From contig JBCBHO010000003.1 in assembly GCA_038525525.1 (NCBI GenBank), forward strand, positions 558,001-622,000: DNA of 64,000 nt. Reading direction: 5' to 3'. Both the position numbers and the translations under genes were made by a program. This stretch comes from Shimia_B sp038525525 (GTDB taxonomy: Bacteria > Pseudomonadota > Alphaproteobacteria > Rhodobacterales > Rhodobacteraceae). Each line of letters opens with the position of its first letter. Within the stretch, counting starts at the first letter, position 1. A model generated the notes under the pieces. The model saw nothing but the letters and a program-made list of their open reading frames with translations. It did not search any database and was not told the DNA's origin. Shown here one piece after another: positions 1-7,384 of this stretch.

Positions 1-505
1 GCGTGGTCATCGTCTTCTGCGCCATGTCGCCCTTGAGGGTGCCATCCTCTTCGAAGCCGCTCCCGCTCTGCGCGAGGTGGAACTCCGGCCCCGGGATTAC
101 CCGAGGAGAGAAGGGATTGAGCGCGAGGCGCAGCGTCCACTGCCCCCGCTCCCCGCCCGCGCGACCGGCGGCCGCAGACATGATGGCGACAGGCTTGTCC
201 TTCCACGGATTGCCCTCAGTGCGGCTTAGCCAGTCGAGCGCGTTCTTCAGCGCGCCGGAGAGGAGCTTGTTGTATTCGGGCGTCGAGATGATGACCGCGT
301 CTGCCGCCTCGATCTGGGAGGCGAGGGACTGCACCGGGCCGGGTACGCCATCCTCCTCGAGGTCACCGGAATAGAGCGGAAACTCGATCGAGCCCATCGT
401 GAACTCCGCGGGATCAAAAACATCCTTGGCCGCATGGATGAGCTTCGTGTTGGTGGAGGCCGCGCGGAGCGAACCGGAGATGCCGAGGAGATGGTGGGCG
501 GGCAT
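1..505 (-). CDS. NAD(P)H-dependent FMN reductase family protein (3' end cut by window edge)
   Basis: The leftward frame opens with ATG at 505 and is still open at base 1, so about 168 residues are visible and the C-terminus is missing. The N-terminus has the flavodoxin-like pattern GISGSLRAAST (phosphate-binding loop of the FMN site). It is followed by a STPEYN segment and GALKNALDWLSR near residues 80-100, both typical of the NADPH-dependent FMN reductase/ChrR-type quinone reductase family. The family transfers hydride from NAD(P)H to FMN, quinones or oxidised metals in the cytoplasm. It lies 75 bp upstream of cobO on the same strand. A role in providing reduced flavin for corrinoid reduction before adenosylation is possible, but that is inference from position only. 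Confidence 0.8.
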   Translation of the reverse strand, partial: MPAHHLLGISGSLRAASTNTKLIHAAKDVFDPAEFTMGSIEFPLYSGDLEEDGVPGPVQSLASQIEAADAVIISTPEYNKLLSGALKNALDWLSRTEGNPWKDKPVAIMSAAAGRAGGERGQWTLRLALNPFSPRVIPGPEFHLAQSGSGFEEDGTLKGDMAQKTMTT

Positions 506-580
506 GACGTGTCCTTTGCGAGTGTCACCCTCGCGACATAGCCTGCCCCCCTTCGCTGGCCATATCTCGGGCCACGGGGC

Positions 581-1204
581 TCAGAATTCCACGCCGATCT
601 GTGCCTTGATGCCGGAGCGGAACGGATGCTTGACGAGTTCCATCTCCGTGACGAGGTCGGCGATCTCGATGAGCTGTTCCTTGGCGTTGCGGCCGGTGAG
701 GACGACATGGGTCATGGGCGGCTTTTCCGCCTCGAGGAACGCGACGACCTCCGCGATGTCGATGTAGTCGTAGCGCAGCGCGATGTTGATCTCGTCGAGG
801 AGGACCATGTGGTTGGCCGCGTCGCGGATGAGCTCCTTGGCCTTGGCCCAGGCGGCCTGCGCCATCTCGATGTCGCGGGCCTTGTCCTGGGTTTCCCAGG
901 TGAAGCCCTCGCCCATGGTGTGAAAGGCGCAGAGATCGGAGAAGCGCGCGAGGATGAGATCGCGCTCGCCCGTCGACATGCCGCCCTTGATGAACTGGAC
1001 CACCGCGCATTTGCGGCCATGGGCGATATGGCGGAAGATCATGCCGAAGGCGGCGGAGCTCTTGCCCTTGCCCTTGCCGGTATGGACGATGACGAGGCCT
1101 TTTTCATCGGTCTTGGTGGCCATGATCTTGTCCCGCGCGGCCTTCTTCTTGGCCATCTTCATGGCGTGGCGGTCGGCATCGGCCTTGGTGTTGTCGGCGC
1201 TCAT
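581..1204 (-). CDS. cobO: Cob(I)yrinic acid a,c-diamide adenosyltransferase
   Basis: A 207-residue protein of the CobO/CobA (BtuR) family, which transfers the 5'-deoxyadenosyl group of ATP to cob(I)alamin precursors. The modified P-loop GKGKGKSS is at residues 43-50, and the LLDEINIALRY segment and the HVVLTGRNA strand typical of the family follow. The N-terminus (residues 1-30) is Lys/Ala rich, as in other alphaproteobacterial CobO proteins. Length is normal for the family. cobN lies just to the right on the same strand, although a small lipoprotein gene on the other strand sits between them. This is part of the cobalamin block at the left edge. Confidence 0.95.
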   Translation of the reverse strand: MSADNTKADADRHAMKMAKKKAARDKIMATKTDEKGLVIVHTGKGKGKSSAAFGMIFRHIAHGRKCAVVQFIKGGMSTGERDLILARFSDLCAFHTMGEGFTWETQDKARDIEMAQAAWAKAKELIRDAANHMVLLDEINIALRYDYIDIAEVVAFLEAEKPPMTHVVLTGRNAKEQLIEIADLVTEMELVKHPFRSGIKAQIGVEF

Positions 1205-1243
1205 CTTAACCCTTCCTTAACTCTGCATGCCCAGCCTGGGTGC

Positions 1244-1624
1244 ATGCGGTCCCTTGCAATCCTTGTGCTCCTGGCGCTCGCGGCGTGCAACACGCCGACG
1301 CCGGAATTCTACGGCGTGGCACCGGTGGACGTCACGGTGGATGGATCGGCCTACAAGATATTCTACCGGGAAGACCGGGCGCAGGCGATCCGCACGAACC
1401 CCGAACTCAGGCCCAACCGGAACGCAGAGGCCAAGATCACCCAGGCCATCGAGATCGTCTCGGGGTGTCAGGTCGTCGGTGCGCTGCGCGGCGACGTGGC
1501 CCTGGCCAATGCGCGGGTCGATTGCGGGTCTGGCGCGCGGCCCTGGCCCGTCGAAGTCGAGCTTCGCATCATCTGCGACAGCGACGCGCAATTCTCACGC
1601 CGGGTCTACTGCTCCACCTACTGA
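1244..1624 (+). CDS. Small putative lipoprotein, unknown function
   Basis: A 126-residue rightward frame starting at ATG 1244. The N-terminus is MRSLAILVLLALAAC, a short lipoprotein signal peptide with a lipobox (LALAAC) placing the lipidated cysteine at residue 15. The mature part has several cysteines (SGCQVV, DCGSG, IICDSD, YCSTY) that could form disulfides. It runs head-on into cobN and the two reading frames overlap by 30 bp at their 3' ends. I do not recognise the family. The lipobox and the coding-like downstream sequence argue that it is real. Longer in-frame starts upstream would read antisense through cobO and are unlikely. Confidence 0.65.
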   Translation: MRSLAILVLLALAACNTPTPEFYGVAPVDVTVDGSAYKIFYREDRAQAIRTNPELRPNRNAEAKITQAIEIVSGCQVVGALRGDVALANARVDCGSGARPWPVEVELRIICDSDAQFSRRVYCSTY

Positions 1625-4600
1625 GGCCGGCGCGTCGAGCAGCTCCGCCAGCAGGGCCCGGGCGGAGTTGGAGCGCGGCTGCCAGAGCCCGCGGTCGATG
1701 GCCTCTTGGAAGCGCTGGGCCATTTCATGGAGCGCGGGCGCGTTGTGCGTGGCGATGAACTCGCGGGTCTCGTCATCCTCGAGATAGGCCTCGTGGAGCA
1801 TGTCGAAATGGTGGTTCTTCACGGCCCCCGTCGTGGCCGCGAACGCGAAGAGGTAATCCGTCGTGGCCGCCATCTCGAAGGCGCCTTTGTAGCCGTGGCG
1901 CATGACGCCCGCGATCCATTTCGGATTGGCCGCGCGGGACCGTACGACGCGGCCGATTTCATCGTCAAGCGTGCGGATGCGCGGGCTTTCGGGGCGCGAA
2001 TGGTCGTTGTGGTAGACCGGCACGCTCTCGCCCTTAAGCGTTGAGATCGCCGCCGCGGCGCCGCCCTCGAACTGGTAGTAGTCATCGCTGTCGAGGATGT
2101 CGTGCTCGCGGTTGTCCTGGTTCTGCACGATGGCCTCGGCCCCGGTGAGCCGCGCCGCGAAGCCCGCGCGGTCCCGCGCGCCCTCGCTTCCCTTGCCGTA
2201 GGCGTAGGATGACCATTCAAGATAGGCCTCGCCCAAGTCTGACGCCGTCTTCCAGAGCCGTTCGTCGATCATGGCTTGCAGGCCCGCGCCATAGGCGCCG
2301 GGCTTCGAGCCGTAGACGCGGTGACCAGGCGTGGCCTTGGCCGGGTTCTGCGCGGTTGGCTCATCGAGCGCCTGTACGGCGCGGGCGGCCGCATCCACGA
2401 GGTCGACGAGGCCCGGGAACGCGTCCCGGAAGAAGCCCGAGACCCGCAGCGTGACGTCGACGCGCGGACGGCCGAGGACGGAGGCGGGAAGCACCTCGAA
2501 GCCGGTCACGCGGCGCCCTGCGGCATCCCATGTCGGCTTCACGCCCATGAGCGCGAGGCACTGCGCGATGTCGTCGCCGCCCGTGCGCATGTTGGCGGTG
2601 CCCCAGGCCGTCAGCAGCAGCGCGCGGGGCCAGTCGCCGTGGTCTTGCAGGTGCTTTTCGATGAGCAGGGTCGCGCTCTTCCAGCCCAACGCCCAGGCCG
2701 TCTGTGTGGGCACGGCGCGGGTGTCGACGGAGAAGAAATTCCGCCCCGTCGGCAGCACATCGAGCCGCCCACGCGTGGGCGCGCCCGAGGATCCTGCCGC
2801 GATCGCGCGGCCATCCAAGGCGCGGACCATGGCGTCCATCTCCGCCGGCCCGCAACTGCGGACGGAAGGGAGGATGCGGTCGTGGATTTCCGCGAGCACT
2901 TGGGCCGTGGCCGTGAAAGCCTCCGGCGGGTCTGTCCAGCCGAGAGCGCGCTGCGCCAGCGCTTCAAGGCGCTCGACGGTGTCGCCGTTGGACCGCCACG
3001 GGCCGAGCTCTGCGCCCGCGCCCTCGAGCAGGGCGTGGCGCGGCCCCGTGTAAGCGGCGCCCATGTCGCAATCGAGCGGGTCGATATCCACGCCGCAATC
3101 GACGGCCAGCGCACGGATAAGTGACGCGTTCCTCCCCGTGCCGTCGCCGCGCGGCGCGCGGGCGAGCGCGATGACGAGATCACGCTCGAGGTCGCCTTCG
3201 GGCGACGTCCCGAAGACGTGGAGCCCGTCGCGGATCTGCGCCTCTTTCAACTCGCAAAGATAGGCGTCGAGCTTGGCGAGGTCGGTTTCGGCATCCGCGC
3301 CCATGCCCACATCGGCGTCGAGGCCGGTGGCGGCGGCGAGGCTCAGGATCTCTTTCCTGAGATGCGTGACGCGGCGGGGATCGACGCCCGCGGCCTCGTA
3401 ATACTCGTCCACCAGCGCCTCGAGATCGCGCAGGGGGCCATAGGTCTCCGCCCGGGTTAGCGGCGGCGTGAGGTGATCGAGGATCACCGCCTGCGCGCGG
3501 CGCTTGGCCTGCGTGCCCTCGCCGGGGTCGTTGACGATGAAGGGATAGATGTGTGGCATCGGCCCCAGCACGGCCTCGGGCGCGCAGGCCGCGCTCAGCG
3601 CCAGTGCCTTGCCTGGCAGCCATTCCAGATTGCCGTGCTTGCCCATGTGGACGATGGCGTGCGCCCCCTGCACGTGGCGCAGCCAGATGTAGAAGGCGAT
3701 GTAGTTGTGCGGCGGGACGAGGTCGGGGGCGTGATAGGTCCCCTCCGGATCGATGTTGTAGCCCCGGGCCGGCTGGATGCCGACGGTGACGTTCCCGAAC
3801 TGGAGAATGCTGAGCTTGAAGCCCGCCTCCGCGCCGCCCTCCCCCTCTCGCGGTCGTTCGACCGCTGCCGGGGCAGTGCGGGGGAGTTTCTGGGGCCAAT
3901 GGAAGGGGTCTTCGTGCGGCGCGCCCCACCGATCTTCGATCTTTTGGCGGAGGTCGTAGGGGAGTTTCTTGTAATGATCCTCATAGGTTGCGAGCGGCAG
4001 GGTGACGCCGCCTTCCGTTTCCGCGCGGTCGGTGAGCCAGTTCGTGGGGCCGGCGAGGATCTGCTGCATCAGCGTGTCGGCATCCTCGGGTGCGTCGGTG
4101 GTGTAGCCTTCGGCCGCGAGGGATTTGAGCACGTCCACCGTCGCGGCGGGGGTGTCGAGGCCCACGCCGTTGGCGAGCCGCCCGTCCTTGTTGGGGTAAT
4201 TGGCGAGGATGAGCGCCACCTGGCGGTCTTGCGCAGCGGTGGCGCGGAGGCGGGCCCAAGCCGCGGCGAGATCGGCCACGAAATCCACGCGGCTTCCCTC
4301 GGCGCGGTAGGTGGCGATGGGGCACTGCGTGGCATCGTCGAAGAACGCCTCGTCCTTGAAGGAGACCGCGCGGGAGAGGATGCGCCCGTCCACCTCCGGA
4401 AGCGCCACATTCATGGCGATGTCGCGGGCTGAAAGCCCCGTGAGGCCCTCGGCCCAAGCCTCCTCGGAGCCGCCGGAGAGCACCACCTGGAAGGTTGGCG
4501 CGTCGTTGGCCGCTGGAACCGTAAAAGGGTTCGCGCCCGGGCTGTCCGGGGTGCCGGTGGCGAAGGCCGTGCAATTGAGGATCACCGCGGGCGGCGCGGC

Positions 4601-5362
4601 CTCGAAGAGCTGCGCGAGCGTTGCGGCGGAGACCGGGTCCTTCAGCGAGGCCACGAAGACGGGCATGGGATTGAGCCCCCGCCGGGCCAGTGCCTTGACC
4701 AGACGGTTGATGGGATTGAGCCCCGCCCCTTGCACGAGCGCGCGATAGAAGACGAGGGGCACCACCGGGGCGCCCTCGATCCAGGCGCTTTGAAGTCGAG
4801 GCAGGTCAGCTTGCCCGGCGCCGGGCCAGTAGAGCCCAGCCTTGAGGAGGGGGGTCGCGCCGGCGGGGCGCTCGGCCTCGCCCAGCATGGCCTGTGCAAG
4901 GGTCAGGAAGCCCACCGCGTTCTGCGGCCCGCCTTCCACGAGGAAGGCCCAGAGCGCGTCGTAATCGTCATCCGCGACGGTGGAGAACGTGCGCAGCTCC
5001 TCATCGGGCTTGTCGTCGCCGGGAAGGAAGGCCACCGGCACGCCGGCTTCTCGGAGGCGCGCGGCGTATTGCTCGAACCCGTAACGCCAGTAGCCCGCCC
5101 CGCCCAGGAGGCGGATGATGACGAGCCGGGCCCTGGTGGCGCAGGCCTCGAGATGCATGTCGACGGAGAGCGGGTGGGCGAGATGCGTGAGGTTGGCGAG
5201 CCGGAGCGTGGGCGGTGCCTCCATCTCGCTCCGGGCCTGGCTCAGCCCGGCAAGCTCGGTATCGGCGGCGCTCAGCACGACGATGTCGGCCGGCGTCTGC
5301 GCGAGATCGACGGGCTCGGTGCCGTCGCTCAACTGCCCGGGCGTTGCGGCAAGTAGGTGCAT
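1595..5362 (-). CDS. cobN: Aerobic cobaltochelatase subunit CobN
   Basis: A 1255-residue protein of the CobN/BchH large chelatase subunit family. It inserts Co2+ into hydrogenobyrinic acid a,c-diamide in the aerobic B12 pathway, together with the ATPase subunits CobS and CobT. Family landmarks include HMGKHGNLEWLPGK in the middle and a C-terminal region ending in KWIAGVMRHGYKGAFEMA. Length matches the family. The related but distinct bchH is at 47.7-51.2 kb, so this window holds both chelatase large-subunit paralogues. CobS and CobT are not in the window. Start ATG 5362 leaves no overlap with the upstream small gene. Confidence 0.97.
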   Translation of the reverse strand: MHLLAATPGQLSDGTEPVDLAQTPADIVVLSAADTELAGLSQARSEMEAPPTLRLANLTHLAHPLSVDMHLEACATRARLVIIRLLGGAGYWRYGFEQYAARLREAGVPVAFLPGDDKPDEELRTFSTVADDDYDALWAFLVEGGPQNAVGFLTLAQAMLGEAERPAGATPLLKAGLYWPGAGQADLPRLQSAWIEGAPVVPLVFYRALVQGAGLNPINRLVKALARRGLNPMPVFVASLKDPVSAATLAQLFEAAPPAVILNCTAFATGTPDSPGANPFTVPAANDAPTFQVVLSGGSEEAWAEGLTGLSARDIAMNVALPEVDGRILSRAVSFKDEAFFDDATQCPIATYRAEGSRVDFVADLAAAWARLRATAAQDRQVALILANYPNKDGRLANGVGLDTPAATVDVLKSLAAEGYTTDAPEDADTLMQQILAGPTNWLTDRAETEGGVTLPLATYEDHYKKLPYDLRQKIEDRWGAPHEDPFHWPQKLPRTAPAAVERPREGEGGAEAGFKLSILQFGNVTVGIQPARGYNIDPEGTYHAPDLVPPHNYIAFYIWLRHVQGAHAIVHMGKHGNLEWLPGKALALSAACAPEAVLGPMPHIYPFIVNDPGEGTQAKRRAQAVILDHLTPPLTRAETYGPLRDLEALVDEYYEAAGVDPRRVTHLRKEILSLAAATGLDADVGMGADAETDLAKLDAYLCELKEAQIRDGLHVFGTSPEGDLERDLVIALARAPRGDGTGRNASLIRALAVDCGVDIDPLDCDMGAAYTGPRHALLEGAGAELGPWRSNGDTVERLEALAQRALGWTDPPEAFTATAQVLAEIHDRILPSVRSCGPAEMDAMVRALDGRAIAAGSSGAPTRGRLDVLPTGRNFFSVDTRAVPTQTAWALGWKSATLLIEKHLQDHGDWPRALLLTAWGTANMRTGGDDIAQCLALMGVKPTWDAAGRRVTGFEVLPASVLGRPRVDVTLRVSGFFRDAFPGLVDLVDAAARAVQALDEPTAQNPAKATPGHRVYGSKPGAYGAGLQAMIDERLWKTASDLGEAYLEWSSYAYGKGSEGARDRAGFAARLTGAEAIVQNQDNREHDILDSDDYYQFEGGAAAAISTLKGESVPVYHNDHSRPESPRIRTLDDEIGRVVRSRAANPKWIAGVMRHGYKGAFEMAATTDYLFAFAATTGAVKNHHFDMLHEAYLEDDETREFIATHNAPALHEMAQRFQEAIDRGLWQPRSNSARALLAELLDAPASVGGAVDPA

Positions 5363-5401
5363 CAGTTCGCCCCCGGCGCGTCCGCGCCTATGTCACCACC
5401 C

Positions 5402-5572
5402 ATGACCAAGTCGCCGCATATCAGAGATGAACCCGCCAATCCGGCCGACCGGATCGTCGATGACGAAATGCCCAAGACGATGCGCGGGCACCCCGAGGAT
5501 CGGCCCACGCCCGTCAACGGGCTGCAGCTCGGCAAGCTCGTGGATGCGATCAAGGACAGGCTGCCGAAATAG
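5402..5572 (+). CDS. Small hypothetical protein, 56 aa
   Basis: A short rightward frame from ATG 5402 (alternative ATG at 5390) lies between the 5' end of cobN and the 3' end of the GNAT gene. The product is hydrophilic and charged, with Asp/Pro-rich stretches (EPANPADRIVDDEMP) and a C-terminal amphipathic helix LQLGKLVDAIKDRLPK. There is no signal peptide or membrane segment. Its stop is one base before the convergent GNAT stop. I cannot assign a family. The compact fit between neighbours and the helix-like C-terminus make it more likely coding than not. Confidence 0.5.
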   Translation: MTKSPHIRDEPANPADRIVDDEMPKTMRGHPEDRPTPVNGLQLGKLVDAIKDRLPK

Positions 5573-5573
5573 G

Positions 5574-6020
5574 TCACAGCGCCTTCTCCATGAAAACGGA
5601 AGACCCGTTCTCCTCATAGGCGCCGAATGGGCCGCGGCGGGCGTAGCCCAAGCGGGCATAGACCTTGAGTGCGGCGGGGGAGGCGTCCCCCGTTTCGAGG
5701 CGCATGAGGGCGAGGCCTTCGTTGCGGGCACTTGCCTCGCAGGCCGAGATAAGCGCATCGGCCCAGCCCTGCCCGCGATATTCCGGGGCTACGTAGACGC
5801 GCTTCAGCTCTGCAAACTCTCCGTAATGCCCGTAGCCGCCGCAGGCGGCCGGCGTGGCGCCAGCATGACCGAGGAAGAAGCGGATGTCGCTGGCGGCGAG
5901 CTCCTCGGGTGAGAAGGCGTAGCGATGCTCCGGCGGGTAGAGTGCCGATTGCTCCGCCTCCGAGCCCGCGATGAGCAGCAGCGCATCGGGGTGGAGCGGA
6001 TCTATGCGGGCGATCTCCAA
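5574..6020 (-). CDS. GNAT family N-acetyltransferase
   Basis: A 148-residue protein with the GNAT acetyl-CoA-binding signature. VYVAPEYRGQGWADALISACE (residues about 75-95) contains the R/Q-x-x-G-x-G/A loop, and LMRLETGD...ALKVYARLGY follows as the beta5/alpha4 region. It probably acetylates an amine of a small molecule or protein; the substrate cannot be told from sequence. It lies between cobW and cobN on the same strand, 32 bp downstream of cobW, and so probably belongs to the cobW transcription unit. No specific link to cobalamin synthesis is evident. Confidence 0.88.
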   Translation of the reverse strand: MEIARIDPLHPDALLLIAGSEAEQSALYPPEHRYAFSPEELAASDIRFFLGHAGATPAACGGYGHYGEFAELKRVYVAPEYRGQGWADALISACEASARNEGLALMRLETGDASPAALKVYARLGYARRGPFGAYEENGSSVFMEKAL

Positions 6021-6052
6021 GGCTCCGAAGCCAGGGCGCGGGCCCGGCCTGC

Positions 6053-7144
6053 CTAGGCCGTGACCGGGACGGGCGCGGCGAGGGCCGCCGCGATGGTCGC
6101 GCGGTCGAGCCCCGCCTGGCCGATGACGACGAGGCGCGAGCGGCGATCGGCGAGCGGCTGGTCGAAATAGGTCTCGATGCGCGGGCCCACGGCCTGGAGG
6201 GTCAGCCGCATGGGCTTTTCCACCACGGCGAGAAAGCCTTTCAGGCGCAGGATATCATGGGCGCGGATGACCTCCGCCACCCGGGAAGCATAGGCGGCCG
6301 GATCCGCGATTTCGCCAAGCTCCACGGTGAAGCTTTCGAACGCGTCATGGCCGTGCGCGTGCTCATGGTCGTGATGGTGATGATCGCCCTGCGCGTTGTG
6401 GTGATCGTGGTGATCGTGGTGATGATGGACCTCGTGGCGCGCCGCGAGGTCGCCCTCGGCACCGATGCCCATGCCGAGCAGGACGTCGACCGGCAGCGCG
6501 CCCTTGGTGGCCGCGAGGACCTGCACGCCGGTGCGGCTCTCGGCCTTGAGCGTGCCCACGAGTTTCTCTGCGTCTTCGGGGGCGAGGAGGTCGGCCTTGT
6601 TGACGACGATCATATCCGCGCACGCCACCTGATCCGCGAAAAGCTCCGAGAGCGGCGTCTCGTGGTCGAGACCCGCGTCAGCGGCGCGCTGCGCGTCGAC
6701 GGCGGCGGTGTCATGTGCAAAGCGGCCCTCGGTGACGGCCTTGCCATCGACCACCGTAACGACGCCGTCCACGGTGACCTTCGTGGAGATGCCGGGCCAG
6801 TTGAACGCGCGCACGAGCGGCTGCGGCAGGGCGAGCCCCGACGTCTCGATGACGATGTGATCGGGGGGCGTGTCGCGGGCCAGCAGCCTTTCCATGGTGG
6901 GGATGAAATCGTCGGCCACGGTGCAGCAGATGCAGCCGTTGGAGAGCTCCATGATGTCGTCCTCCCGGCAGGTTTCGTCTCCGCAGCCCTTGAGGATGTC
7001 GCCGTCCACGCCGAGATCGCCGAACTCGTTGATGATAAGCGCGATGCGGCGGCCCCGCGCCTCGCTCAGGAGATGGCGGATGAGAGTTGTCTTGCCTGCG
7101 CCGAGGAAGCCGGTGACGACGGTGGCGGGGATTTTTGCGGGCAT
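6053..7144 (-). CDS. cobW: CobW family (COG0523) GTP-binding metallochaperone
   Basis: A 363-residue G3E-family GTPase with Walker A (GFLGAGKTT, residues 12-20), the metal-binding GCICC motif (70-74), NKAD (182-185) and a His-rich tract (about 237-267) with runs of HHHH and HDHHDHH. CobW proteins are thought to deliver metal, here plausibly cobalt to the CobNST chelatase; the His-rich tail suggests metal buffering. ATG 7144 is chosen because AGGAGG stands 6-11 nt upstream. A longer frame continues upstream but runs antisense through smc. An intrinsic-terminator-like hairpin lies in the leader at 7167-7187. Spacing and strand suggest an operon with GNAT, cobN and cobO. Confidence 0.95.
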   Translation of the reverse strand: MPAKIPATVVTGFLGAGKTTLIRHLLSEARGRRIALIINEFGDLGVDGDILKGCGDETCREDDIMELSNGCICCTVADDFIPTMERLLARDTPPDHIVIETSGLALPQPLVRAFNWPGISTKVTVDGVVTVVDGKAVTEGRFAHDTAAVDAQRAADAGLDHETPLSELFADQVACADMIVVNKADLLAPEDAEKLVGTLKAESRTGVQVLAATKGALPVDVLLGMGIGAEGDLAARHEVHHHHDHHDHHNAQGDHHHHDHEHAHGHDAFESFTVELGEIADPAAYASRVAEVIRAHDILRLKGFLAVVEKPMRLTLQAVGPRIETYFDQPLADRRSRLVVIGQAGLDRATIAAALAAPVPVTA

Positions 7145-7166
7145 GGCGGACCTCCTGAAAAGCGGA

Positions 7167-7187
7167 AAAAGGCCTGGTCGGCCTTTT
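7167..7187 (-). terminator. Hairpin plus U-run in the cobW leader (putative attenuator)
   Basis: On the minus strand there is a perfect 8-bp stem (AAAAGGCC / GGCCTTTT) with a 5-nt loop. It ends in five consecutive T residues 22 nt before the cobW start codon and just before its AGGAGG ribosome site. That is the layout of a rho-independent terminator inside a 5' leader. It could instead stop antisense transcription. I see no cobalamin aptamer motifs upstream. Confidence 0.55.
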
Positions 7188-7384
7188 ACGATATGCTGGT
7201 GCGCGGTGGCGGCGCCGCAGCTATCACCATCCTGTGTCGCGCTGGTGGCGGAGATCGTCAAGCGCCATGTGTGTCGGTCCGCGCCCCATATGTTGTGGAT
7301 AAGCCTTCGTCCTCGGGTAGATGATGTTGACATGCCGCGGGTGCGGCACCCACGATGCCCGAACAGGCGGAATCGGAGGCCTCC

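Noticed and set aside
626..1243. Upstream in-frame extension of the small lipoprotein gene
   Set aside because: It would be antisense to cobO and would bury the signal peptide. The ATG at 1244 with a lipobox is the sensible start.
7188..7384. Possible cobalamin riboswitch before cobW
   Set aside because: Only the terminator-like hairpin is convincing. None of the conserved aptamer motifs can be placed on the minus strand.
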